Shown: positions 35,124-44,800 of the stretch, in pieces | How positions within the stretch are numbered: position 1 is the stretch's first letter | How the letters are laid out: the number at the start of each line of letters is the position of its first letter | Source of the DNA: Sorangium cellulosum | Lineage (GTDB): Bacteria; Myxococcota_A; Polyangia; Polyangiales; Polyangiaceae | Assembly: GCF_002950945.1 (NCBI RefSeq) | Contig: NZ_CP012673.1 | Location: 8,074,501 to 8,138,500 of the forward strand | DNA length: 64,000 nucleotides | Direction: 5' to 3' | The notes under the pieces: model-generated | The model's database searches: none | What the model was told of the DNA's origin: nothing | What the model saw: the letters and a program-made list of their open reading frames with translations, nothing else | Translations under genes and position numbers: made by a program

Positions 35124-36905
35124 TCATTTCCCGGCGAACGCCTTCTGAAGATCGATGGCACTGAGGACCCGCTCACCCCCCACAGGCGGCACCTCGAAGC
35201 GCTCGAATCGGGTGTCGATCCACGTGACCCACACGAGCCCCGGGTCGTCCAGCGGCCGCTCGAACCGGAACTCGACCCTTTGGGGACGGCTGCCGTCCGG
35301 GGTGAGCGACAGGACGGTCGCCGTCATTCCCGAGAGCTCGACCCGCTCGCCTGCGCGCATGGGCGAACGCGCGGTCCGGTGGATGTTGCTCATCGCGTTG
35401 TGGAAGAACCCGTCCGAGAGCGTCACGTCCAGCGTGCGCTCATCGGTCCGCAGGATCCGAAGGGTCCCGCGGCTCGTCACCGCGATCTGGCGAATGGCGG
35501 CCGGCGTGCGCTCGCCCTGGATGAAGCGGGTCGTCACGCCGAGCCCCGCGGCGACGGTGTCCGGCGCGTTCACCACGACGAGCGTGTGGTCCGCCATCTC
35601 CGCTTCAGGCGGCAGGCTCGCGGCCGCCCGGCGGACGAGGCCGCCCAGCACGCGCGCGTCCGACAGCGACCGGGGGATGAGGAGGAGCGGCGCGAGGACG
35701 AGGTGAAAGGCGACCATCGCCGCCGCCGCCCCGCGGGCGACCCGGCGCGCGCCGGGACCGAGCGCCTCCCGGGACGCCGCGATGACGCTCGCGATGAGCC
35801 CGAAGGCCCCGAGGCCCGAGAAGAGCAGCAGCCGGTCGTTCGGCCAGGTGGCGCATGCGGGAAGGAGAGAGAGCACGGCGCCGGTGGCGAAGAAGCCGGA
35901 CATGCGATCGCGCGGGACGCCGGCCCAGAGGGCGGCGGCGACGAGGCCGACGAGCGCGACGACGACGGCGAGCGCGGCGGCGAGGTGCTGCTCGGGGACG
36001 AAGATCCAGAGGCTGGACGGCACGGGGGTGAGCTGGGCGAGCAGGAAGACGGGGAGGCGCTCACAGGCAGCGGCGATGTACGCGGCCGGCTCGTGCACGG
36101 GATCGACATACAGCCCCCCGGCCGCCGCGCCATAGCCGAGCGCTCGATAGGCGATGGCCCACACGATCGCGATCGCGGCGTACGGCGAGAGCACACGTGC
36201 CCTCGCGAGCAGGCCGCCGCGATCGAGCCAGACGGCGTGGGCGAAGAGGTACGCGAGCGTGGCCGCGGCCGCCTCCGCGGAGAGCATGCCGAGCGCATAC
36301 GCGGCGGGGCCGAGCGCGGCGCCGGGCGCCCAGCCGTCTCGGCGCCACCGGTCGTGCGCCCACAGGGCGGCAAAGCCGAAGACGGCAGCCCAGAGGGCGT
36401 TCCGGTTGGCGATCCAGGTGACGCCGAACGCGTGGGCGTCGTCGATCGCGAACATCAACGCGGCGAGGCCGGCGCACGTGGTGGCGCCGAGGGCGCGGCG
36501 GTAAATGGCCGCCGCGAGGAGCGCCAGGATCGCAAAGAGGGCGATGTTCTCGGCGTGCATGACGGCGGGGGCGTCAGGCCACAGGCGATAATCGAGCGCG
36601 TGGTGGAGGGACGCGAGCGGCCGCAGGAACGCGAGGCGGAAATCGGGCGCTGTCCACCACGGGATCGTGCCCAGATCCATCGAGCGGCGGAGGTGGCCGC
36701 GATCGGCGTCCTGGAAGCGGAAGATGTCCCAGTCCCCCCACGGGCCGCCGAGCGCGCGGCTCTCGGGGCGGAAGGAGATACGGTGGATGTGGTCGTCCAT
36801 CACGTAGCCCGCGCCGAGCGTGGGCGCGAAGAGGACGACCGCGAGCAGGGCGACCACGAGGGGGACGCGGCGCGAGGCGAGGAGGCGCCTGAGCCGGTCG
36901 ATCAT
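35124..36905 (-). CDS. Polytopic membrane protein, GT-C-like
   Basis: 593 residues from the ATG at 36905; a longer frame lacks a ribosome site. About ten transmembrane helices fill residues 12-430, followed by a roughly 160-residue C-terminal soluble domain rich in beta strands (RVELSGMTATVLSLTPDGSRPQRVEFRFE). An Asp-Asp pair shortly after the first helix (GYVMDDHIHR) recalls the catalytic loop of lipid-linked-sugar (GT-C) glycosyltransferases such as the PMT/ArnT group, but overall similarity is weak. Function is therefore a guess. A consensus -35 element lies upstream at 37014-37019. Confidence 0.6.
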   Translation of the reverse strand: MIDRLRRLLASRRVPLVVALLAVVLFAPTLGAGYVMDDHIHRISFRPESRALGGPWGDWDIFRFQDADRGHLRRSMDLGTIPWWTAPDFRLAFLRPLASLHHALDYRLWPDAPAVMHAENIALFAILALLAAAIYRRALGATTCAGLAALMFAIDDAHAFGVTWIANRNALWAAVFGFAALWAHDRWRRDGWAPGAALGPAAYALGMLSAEAAAATLAYLFAHAVWLDRGGLLARARVLSPYAAIAIVWAIAYRALGYGAAAGGLYVDPVHEPAAYIAAACERLPVFLLAQLTPVPSSLWIFVPEQHLAAALAVVVALVGLVAAALWAGVPRDRMSGFFATGAVLSLLPACATWPNDRLLLFSGLGAFGLIASVIAASREALGPGARRVARGAAAAMVAFHLVLAPLLLIPRSLSDARVLGGLVRRAAASLPPEAEMADHTLVVVNAPDTVAAGLGVTTRFIQGERTPAAIRQIAVTSRGTLRILRTDERTLDVTLSDGFFHNAMSNIHRTARSPMRAGERVELSGMTATVLSLTPDGSRPQRVEFRFERPLDDPGLVWVTWIDTRFERFEVPPVGGERVLSAIDLQKAFAGK

Positions 36906-36990
36906 CGGATGACGCCGTCGACGGAGAAGAATGGTGCAGCGACGACGATCTTCGAAGAAGGGAGCCTTTCGGCAAGCCAGCGCATGCGCA

Positions 36991-37019
36991 AATAAATGCA
37001 CCTACAATCGACGTGTCAA
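36991..37019 (-). promoter_or_regulatory. Candidate sigma70-type promoter for the membrane-protein gene
   Basis: On the minus strand a perfect TTGACA (37019-37014) is followed after 17 bases by TTTATT (36996-36991), three of six matches to TATAAT. The predicted transcript start is about 80 bases upstream of the ATG at 36905. The gap between this gene and the next (36906-37200) has no other feature apart from the hairpin at 37149-37179. Confidence 0.5.
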
Positions 37020-37148
37020 GGAGAACATGCGTTGCGAGACGAGACGATGGTGTCGTCTGTGCGCGATGGTCCGGCGACGCCGAGCACCGGGAGCCCGGGG
37101 TGATCTCGCCGTGATGGACGCGCGGCGATGAGCACGTGAGTCCGAGCT

Positions 37149-37179
37149 CACGGCCGCGCGGCTGCCCGTCGCGGCCGTG
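37149..37179 (-). terminator. Hairpin after the cysteine-rich repeat gene
   Basis: Perfect 10-base inverted repeat (CACGGCCGCG at 37149-37158 and CGCGGCCGTG at 37170-37179) with an 11-base loop, starting about 20 bases past the stop of the leftward gene. No T-run follows, so termination may need Rho, but the stem is strong and position fits a transcript end. Confidence 0.5.
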
Positions 37180-37200
37180 TTCCGGGACGTGTCGCGGGTT

Positions 37201-39534
37201 CTAACGACCGCGGCAGCTGCCGCCGTGGTGACCGTGGTGACCGTGGTGGTGGTCGCCACCATCACAATCGACCTCATCGCGGCTCGGCGCGCAGAGGCGA
37301 CCGTTGTTGTACGCGTCGAGCCTCTCGGCGAGCGGCTCGCCGGTCTCCCACGGCGAGCGGCAGCCCGAGTCCCTGACGTTGCTGCCGAGGCGGTTCCTCC
37401 GCAGCCACTGATCCGCGGCAGCAATGGTGGCCTCGATGCAGCTCGACTGGTTGCCGAGACCGACGTTGAGCTTGGCGACGATCAGGTGCTTCGCGAGGAT
37501 GTACGTGACGTCGCCCCTGGTCGGACGGCTGATGATGTCGAGGAGCTGGGCCTTCGTGTACGTCTTGCCGCCGATGGTCAGGCGCGAGACCTTCCAGGCG
37601 CCCGGGTGGGTCTTCCAGTAGCCGGGGGTGCCGGTGCCGGGGAACGCGCACTGGCATGCGCCGCAGTCGGCCGCGCAGCTCGAGCAGTCCTCGACGCCCG
37701 CCTTGCAGACCCCGTCGCCGCAGACGGGCGGGCATGCCCCGCAGTCGGCCGCGCAGCTCGAGCAGGTCTCGCCGACCTCGCAGACGCCGCTGCCGCAGAC
37801 CGCCGGACAGATGCCGCAGTCGCTCGGACACTCGAGGCAGTTCTCGCCGGCCTCGCAGCTGTCGTTGCCGCAGACCGCAGGGCAAGCGCCGCAGTCGCCG
37901 GCGCAGTTCGCGCAGTCCTCGCCGTTCTCGCAGGCGTTGTTGCCGCAGACCGAGGGGCATGCGCCGCAGTCGTCCGAGCAGGTGCCGCAGTCCTCGCCGG
38001 CCTCGCAGGTGCCGTTGCCGCAGACGGGCGGGCACGCCCCGCAGTCGGCCGAGCAGCTCCCGCAGTCCTCGCTCGCGTCGCAGGCGCCGTCGCCGCACGC
38101 GGGCGCGCAGACGTCGCAGTCGGCGCTGCAGCTCCCGCAGTCCTCGCCGGCCTCGCAGGCGCCGTTGCCGCAGAGCGGCGGGCAGATGCCGCAGTCGACG
38201 GCGCAGGTCGAGCAGCTCTCGTCGCCGCCGCAGACGCCGTTGCCGCAGGAGAGCTGGTAGCCAAAGTCCGCGTCGAGGAGATCCTGGGCCCACGCGAGCG
38301 TGACGGTACCCACGTTGTCGAGCGCGCCGTCGGGGTCGGCCGAGGGCTCCTGTCCGGCGAGCGGACCGCTCGTCATGAAGTTGTCGGGGGTGACGACCAC
38401 CGCGTAGGTGCCCGCCGGGAGCGTATCGAAGAGGTAGAAGCCGGGCTGGCCGCTGTAAGGGCTCGCGCCGGTGATCGTGAAGTCGATCATCTGGCCGTCC
38501 TGGAACAGCTCGACCCGGACGCCATTGACGCCGAGCTCACCGGTGTCCGGCTCGTAGAGCCCGTCGGCGTCGCTGTCGAGCCAGACCGTGTCGCCGATCG
38601 ACGAGTACGTCACATAGCCGAAGTCGGCGTCGGTCACGTTCTGCCCCGCGCCGAGCGACACGGCGCGCGGCTCGGCGCCGGTGGTCAGGAGGTGCCCGAG
38701 CGGGAGCGTCGCGTCGTCGACGCTGACGACGTAGCAGCCTGCGTCGAGCTCGCCGAAGCGGTAGGCGCCCGTCGCGCCGGTCGCGGTCGTCCCGAGGGCG
38801 CCTCCATCGGCGGATCCGTCGCAGTTCACGTCGCCGAAGAGGTCGACGACGACGCCTTCGATGCCCAGCTCGGAGGCGTCCTCGATGCCGTCCGCGTTCG
38901 CGTCGAACCACACCTTGTCGCCGATCGAGCCCTTCGGTGTCGTGTAACAGACCTCGAGGAACGGGCGGTAGGAGAGGTTTTCGTGGGCGCTGCCCTTGTA
39001 CGAGGTCACGCCGTAGGGATCCTCCTCGAGGAGGATCCCGTGGTTCGGCGAGACGCCGCTCACCCACTCCTGGACCAGCTCCGTGAGATCGAGCTCGCGC
39101 CACGCCGAACCGCCGGACTCGAACGACGTGAAGGACGTCGGCTCGATGCCGCCGAGGTTGTTCCAGGTGACGGTGGTCTCGCTCCATGGGGCGAGCACCC
39201 GGTGAGCGCGGACGGCCTGGGCCGTGCTGCTGTAGGTCAGGACGTAGAACTTGGCCGACGTGACGAGCGAGCTTGCGGGGATGGCGCCGATCTCGAAGCC
39301 GAACAGGGCTCGTTTCTCGCCGACCGTGCTGGAGTACCCCGTGTTCACCTCGTAGGGGGTCGGGACGTTATAGCTCGGGGCGAGGCTCCAGATCTCGGCG
39401 TTGTACACGTCGCCCAGGGCGCCCCGCTGGATCACGGTGCACGTGGGCGTCGGCGCGCCGGTGCTGGCGAGGCTCGTGGCGGAGATGAACAGCGTGGCGA
39501 GGGCGGCGGAGGAGGCGATCGTTATCTGTTTCAC
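37201..39534 (-). CDS. Secreted DNRLRE / SdrD-B / cysteine-rich repeat surface protein
   Basis: 777 residues, GTG start with AAAGGAG eight bases before. Signal peptide; a DNRLRE-type beta domain (about 30-200, AKFYVLTYSS, WSETTVTWNN, YRPFLEVCY); two SdrD B-like domains (SIGDKVWFDANADGIED and SIGDTVWLDSDADGLYEP); then eight tandem cysteine-rich repeats with core CGNGxCExGEDC; then a C-terminal block with TPGYWKTHPGAW; and a His/Gly-rich tail. SdrD B domains bind calcium and often stiffen surface stalks, so this is likely a cell-surface adhesin or matrix protein. There is no obvious membrane anchor or sorting tail at the C-terminus. Confidence 0.85.
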   Translation of the reverse strand: MKQITIASSAALATLFISATSLASTGAPTPTCTVIQRGALGDVYNAEIWSLAPSYNVPTPYEVNTGYSSTVGEKRALFGFEIGAIPASSLVTSAKFYVLTYSSTAQAVRAHRVLAPWSETTVTWNNLGGIEPTSFTSFESGGSAWRELDLTELVQEWVSGVSPNHGILLEEDPYGVTSYKGSAHENLSYRPFLEVCYTTPKGSIGDKVWFDANADGIEDASELGIEGVVVDLFGDVNCDGSADGGALGTTATGATGAYRFGELDAGCYVVSVDDATLPLGHLLTTGAEPRAVSLGAGQNVTDADFGYVTYSSIGDTVWLDSDADGLYEPDTGELGVNGVRVELFQDGQMIDFTITGASPYSGQPGFYLFDTLPAGTYAVVVTPDNFMTSGPLAGQEPSADPDGALDNVGTVTLAWAQDLLDADFGYQLSCGNGVCGGDESCSTCAVDCGICPPLCGNGACEAGEDCGSCSADCDVCAPACGDGACDASEDCGSCSADCGACPPVCGNGTCEAGEDCGTCSDDCGACPSVCGNNACENGEDCANCAGDCGACPAVCGNDSCEAGENCLECPSDCGICPAVCGSGVCEVGETCSSCAADCGACPPVCGDGVCKAGVEDCSSCAADCGACQCAFPGTGTPGYWKTHPGAWKVSRLTIGGKTYTKAQLLDIISRPTRGDVTYILAKHLIVAKLNVGLGNQSSCIEATIAAADQWLRRNRLGSNVRDSGCRSPWETGEPLAERLDAYNNGRLCAPSRDEVDCDGGDHHHGHHGHHGGSCRGR

Positions 39535-40531
39535 TCATTGCTCCTTTCAGGTCCTTGCTGGGATCGAACCACGATGGAGCGTCATCCGAGCCGCATGCGC
39601 CATGACACACGGGTCAGGCGAAGGTCGGCTTCGCGGGCTCCGGTCGGACCGCGCCCCGCTGCCTGATCACGATCCGATCAGGTACGCGAGGCGTCAGCTT
39701 TGAATCCGAGAGCGGATGCGCACAGGTCCATCGTTCAAGCTACCAATACGTCAATCGAACTGTCCAGACATTTGCGGAGGGACAACCACCCAAAGAACAT
39801 CGCGCCGCTGACGATCCGCGGCCGTGCGGTGACGTTTTTGGGCACCTCGACTCAGTCCTTCACGCTCCACGAAGAGGAGCGTCGTGCCCGAGGTGGATCT
39901 CGGCGCAGCCAGCGTCGATCGCTGCACGCCGGAGCGCCCTGCGTCGCTGGGAGCTCACCGGAATCGGATCGAATCCAGCGAGGTTGGTCCCGATTGTGTG
40001 CCGAATGCGCACAGGACCATTGTTCAAAGTAATGAATGCAAGCTTCTCGAGTCCAGATCTTTTTTGAGAGCGAGCGATTTTGGTTTCGCTCGGTGGAGAC
40101 GGAAGCGAGCGCCGGGTTCGGCTCGTCCGCCGCATAGCGCAGGTGGACAGGAGCCGGTCCAGGACACGCACGCAGGGCGCGCCGGGCGCCCGTCGCCACG
40201 GTCACGCGGGTGGCCGATACCAGCATCGGCTTTGGGGAGGTCCGCGCGCGCGGCGCAACGGGTGTGTCGCGGACAAACCGCTTTGAGCACCAGCTCGCGA
40301 CGCGAGGCCCCCCGTGTGACTCACGCATCCCTGTTGTACGTATCTTGCAAAGATCGACGACACGTCTCCTTTACGAGAACGGTCCCTCCACACGCCGGCA
40401 TCGGGGCTCGCGTGGAGCTCGCCCCGGCCCGTGGGGCTCGCGTCGACCTCGCCTCGGCCCGTGGGGTTCGCGTCGAACCTGGTGCTGCGCGGAACTTGGC
40501 CCTCCCCCGGTCCCCCTGGCATCTCCGCGCG
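39535..40531. other. 1-kb gap: palindrome, 23-bp direct repeat, 30-bp tandem repeat
   Basis: No convincing gene is seen between the cysteine-rich repeat gene and the transpeptidase gene. Visible structures: an interrupted palindrome CCTGATC/GATCAGG (39662-39682) about 130 bases upstream of the leftward gene, which could be an operator; a 23-base direct repeat at 39716-39738 and 40005-40027 differing at two positions; and a 30-base tandem repeat from 40403 to about 40480 (two full units plus part). The frame of the transpeptidase is open through much of this region, so a longer N-terminus cannot be fully excluded. Confidence 0.5.
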
Positions 40532-41680
40532 GTGCGATCGCGTCTCTTCCTCGCGCTCGCCGCCGCGCTCTCCGTGTGGGTCGCGCCGGCGACGGCTTCC
40601 CCGGCTCCGCCCGGCGTCCGCCACCTCCACGTGGCCGGCGGCGCGGTCCACGCCACCGTCGGCGCGTCGAGCAAGCCGGTGCGCCTCACGCTCGATCCCG
40701 AGCTCCAGCGCGCCGCCGAGCGCCTCCTCGCCCGCTCCGGCGCCCCCGAGGGCGCCATCGTCGCCTCCGACGTCCGCACCGGCCGCATCCTCGTCTGGGC
40801 GAGCCGCGGCGCGCGCGACTACGTCGCGACCCCGCTCGCGCCGAGCGCCAGCCTGTTCAAGATCGTCACCGCGGCGGCGCTCCTCGAGGGGGGCAAGGTC
40901 AACGTGGCCACGCCCGTCTGCTACACGGGCGGCGAGAGCGCCATCCGCGCCCGGGATCTAGAGGGGCGCGGCGACACCTGCACCGTGTTCGGCGAGGCGC
41001 TCGGCCGCAGCATCAACGGCGTCTTCGCGCGCCTCGCCAGCCAGCACCTCACGGCCGCGGATCTGCGCCGCAAGGCCATGGATCTCGGCTTCGACGGCGA
41101 GGTGCCCATCGACGTCGCGGTCGCCCCGAGCACCACCGAGATCCCGGCCGACGCCCTCGGCCGGGCCCGCACCGCCGCGGGCTTCTGGAGCGGCCGCCTC
41201 AGCCCGCTCGGCGCCCTGTTCGCGATGCAGACCATCGCCAACGACGGCGAGCGCGTCCCGTTCTCGCTGCTCGCGTCGCCGGGCGCCGCCGCCCGGGGCC
41301 GCGACGGCGCGGGCCCCCTCGCCGAGCGCGGCGCCGGGCGGCGCGGGCTCCGGCCCGACGTCGCGCGCACCCTCCGGTCGATGCTCGAGGTCACCACCCG
41401 GCGGGGCACCTGCGCCAAGGCGTTCCGCAAGCCGGACGGCACCCGCGCGCTCGGCGCGATGCCCGTCGCCGCCAAGACCGGCACGCTCGTCGGCGGGCGC
41501 CCGTCGCGGATGTTCTCGTGGTTCGCCTCGTTCGCGCCGTCCGATCGCCCGGAGATCGCCGTCTCGGTGATGCTGGCCAACGACATCGCGTGGCGCACCA
41601 AGGCGAACCTCGTCGGCCGCGAGCTGCTCGAGATCTATTTCGGCCGCAAGCGCCCGGGCCCCGTCGCCCGGCGGCGCTGA
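40532..41680 (+). CDS. Penicillin-binding transpeptidase-domain protein
   Basis: 382 residues from a GTG that gives a clean signal peptide (RSRLFLALAAALSVWVAPATA). It is a single transpeptidase domain: SLFK (Ser107, Lys110), SIN (GRSINGVF) and KTG (Lys315) motifs are all present and ordered correctly. DPELQRAAERLL near residue 55 resembles the linker of class B/PbpA-like enzymes, but the glycosyltransferase and pedestal domains are missing, so it is a minimal D,D-transpeptidase acting on periplasmic peptidoglycan. It stands before the RHS toxin gene, in the same direction, with no other division genes nearby. Confidence 0.82.
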   Translation: MRSRLFLALAAALSVWVAPATASPAPPGVRHLHVAGGAVHATVGASSKPVRLTLDPELQRAAERLLARSGAPEGAIVASDVRTGRILVWASRGARDYVATPLAPSASLFKIVTAAALLEGGKVNVATPVCYTGGESAIRARDLEGRGDTCTVFGEALGRSINGVFARLASQHLTAADLRRKAMDLGFDGEVPIDVAVAPSTTEIPADALGRARTAAGFWSGRLSPLGALFAMQTIANDGERVPFSLLASPGAAARGRDGAGPLAERGAGRRGLRPDVARTLRSMLEVTTRRGTCAKAFRKPDGTRALGAMPVAAKTGTLVGGRPSRMFSWFASFAPSDRPEIAVSVMLANDIAWRTKANLVGRELLEIYFGRKRPGPVARRR

Positions 41681-41849
41681 CGGCCGGCGAGGCGGGCGGC
41701 GCAACGCAGCCCGCGCGAGCTCGGGTCGGCGGGTCTCCGCGGAGGACACGCGCGCTTCCCTGATGATGCCCGCCCGTCGAGCGCAGATCCTTGCTCGACG
41801 TGTGGTGCGCATTGCGCTCCGATCCGTGCGGTGTGACGATCGCCGCGTC

Positions 41850-44800
41850 ATGGCCAAGGTCACCGCGCTCGGCATGGACACGATCACCGAAAAGTCCGGT
41901 CACCAGATGACCGGCATGGCCGTGAGCGTGTGCATTACGCCGGCCGCGCCGAGCCCGCTGCCAATCCCCTATCCCACGATGGGCACTGTCGCCGAGGGGA
42001 TCATCGATCCGTGCATGCGCACGAAGATCGAAGGCGCGAAGATCCTCACGGTGGGCGGCTGCATGAAGGCCTGTCACGGCAATGAGCCGGGCACGCTCAA
42101 GGAGGTCGTCAGCCTCAACACAGGCGGCCCCTGCTTCCCCTGGCTCGGCGCGCCCAACGTGTTCATCGAGCTCGGCATGGCCGGCATCACCGGCAGCATG
42201 GGACAGATGAACAAGTCGATCACCGTCGGCGCTGTCGCAAAGGCGAGCAGCGCCGGCGGAAAGGGCGGCGGCGGCGGCGCCGGCGCCGGCGGCGCGGGCG
42301 GGCCAGGCGGGGGTGGGCCGCAGGGCGGGAGCAACGGCGGTGGGGGCGGCGGCGGGAGCGGTCAGGGCGCGGGGCCGCCGAGCCCTCCCGCGGCGCCGGG
42401 CGCCGAGGGACAGGCCAGCGGCGGGCACCCGGTCGATGTCGTGACCGGCACGATGTTCACCCATCTCGCGGTCGATTTCTCGATGCCGGGCTTCCTCTCG
42501 GCCCAGATGACCCGGAGATACCGCAGCTCGGCGGTGCGACACACCGTCGGGCTCGGCTGGGGCTGGTCGCACGGCTTTGCGTGGCAGGCCACGCGCGCCG
42601 GAGACCGCGTCGTCCTCATCGATCCCGACTTCCGCGAGGTGCCCCTCGAGGTCCGGGGCGAGGACGAGGTCGTCGTGCTTCCCTTCGACGTCCAGGTTCG
42701 CTTCGTCGGGGACGACATCGTGGTTGCGCTAAACGACGGCTACTTCCGCGTGCTGCGCCGCGCGGCGGGCTCGGCCGTCTACCGGCTCGCGGCGCTGCGG
42801 GACGAGGCCGAGAACTCCATCGAGTGCGTCTGGGAAGCCGGGGAGCTGGTCGCGCTGCTCGACTCCGCCGGACGGCGCGCGACGGTGCGGCGCGACGGTT
42901 CCTACCGGAGCTGGATCCAGTCGGTCACCGGCGAGGACGGCACGAACTACGAGCGGCGCCTCGTCACCTACGAGATCGACGAGCGCGGCGACCTGGTCCG
43001 GGTCATCGACGCGGGCGGCGCCGAGACGAGCTATGCTTACGACGAAGAGCACTACCTCGTCAGCGAGAGCTTGCCCGATGCGACGGTCTATCGCTTCGTC
43101 TACGCCGAGCACGCCGGGCAGCGGCGTTGCGTCGAGACCTGGGGCGAGCTGCGGAGCGGCGACATCCTGGGCTCCCTCGGCGCGCCCCCCACCTCTCCCG
43201 CGCAGGCGAGGGGCCTCTTCCACGCTCGCTTTGACTACGGGCCTGGGCCCTTCGAGACGCGGATGATCGACGCGGCCGGCGGCGCGCACCGCTACCGGGG
43301 CAACGCCCTCGGGCTCGTCGAGCAGTACGTGGATCCGCGCGGCTACTGCTGGTTCTACCGATATGATGAGGTTGGCCGCCTGCTCTCCGTGACCGACGGC
43401 GGGGGCCGGGTCGAGCGCCGCACCTTCGACCGGCATGGCCGCATGGTGGGCCTCACCAGGCCTGACGGCGCGCGGTGGGCCTGGAAGAGCGACGACGAGC
43501 AGAACAAGGTGATCAGCGTCGACGCCGCTGGCAAGCGGGAGGTCGAGACGTCGTGCGGCACACGGACCGTCGAGCACGAGGACGCCCGCGGGCGCGTCAC
43601 GCGCTTCGCCTACGACGGCCACGGCCTGCTGCGCGACATCGCCTATCCCGACGGCGCCGTGGAGACGCGATCCTACGATGCGCATGGCAATATCAGCGAG
43701 CACACCTTCGAGGACGGCACCCGGGCGAGGTACACGTTCGATCTCTTCGGTCGACCCGTGTGGGTCAGGACGCCGCGCGGGGCGGAGTACGAGCTCCGCT
43801 ACGATTCGCGTGGCGATCTGGTGTTCATCGGCGAGCCGGGCGACAAGAGGACAGATCTCCGGATCGGCCCGACCCGCCTGATCGAGGCGATGCGCGACCC
43901 GTCTGGCGCGGTGACCAGGTACCGTCACGTCGCCGGCGCCCTGGTCGAGTGCGTGCGCGCCGACGGGACCCGCTATGCATTCGGTTACGACGCTCTGCGC
44001 CGACTCGTATGGATCGAGAACCCGGCCGGCGAACGTTACCAGCGCGCCTATGACGGCGCGGGCAACATCGTCCGCGAGACCTCGTTCGCGGGCGTGACGA
44101 CGGAGTACGCTTACGACGGCTCGAACCAGCTCGTGTCCGTCACCCGGGCGAACAGCTCGTGGATCCACCTCGTGCGCGACGCGGAGGGGCGGATCGTGGC
44201 GCGGGAGCACTCCACCGGGCTCGTGGAGCGGTTCGCCTACGACACGGGCGGCGCGCTGACGGTGGCCGAGAGCCAGGGCGTTCGCGTGCGCTTCGAGCGC
44301 GACGGGGACGGGCGCATCCTCCGCGAGATCCAGGAGGCGGGCGGGTGGCGGTTCGAGATCGGCACGGAGTACGACGACAACGGGGGCGTCCTCGGGAAGG
44401 CGTACTCGACCGGTTGGAGCGTCTCGTTCATCCGGCGCCCGGGAGACGGCGTGCCCCTCGCGCTGCGCGCCGTCACGGAGGCCCCGGAAGAGCTCCGCTT
44501 CGAGTACGACGACCGCGGGGTGGAGACGCTGCGCCGACGCGCATCAGGCCCCGGCGCGATCGCGACGGAGAGCGATGCCTATGGGCTCCCGACGCGCGTC
44601 TCCGTGCTGGGCGAGGGCGAAGCGCCGCTGCGTGAGCGGCGGTATGAGTGGGCCGTGGGCGGGCCGCTGCTCCGGGTCATCGACAGCGACGCCGGGCAGC
44701 GGCGGTACGAGCTCGATCCGCTCGGGCGACCGCTCGCGGCCGAGGGGCTCGGGGCCGCGGAGCGCTTCCATTACGCGCCGCAGGGCACGCCGGTGCCTCG

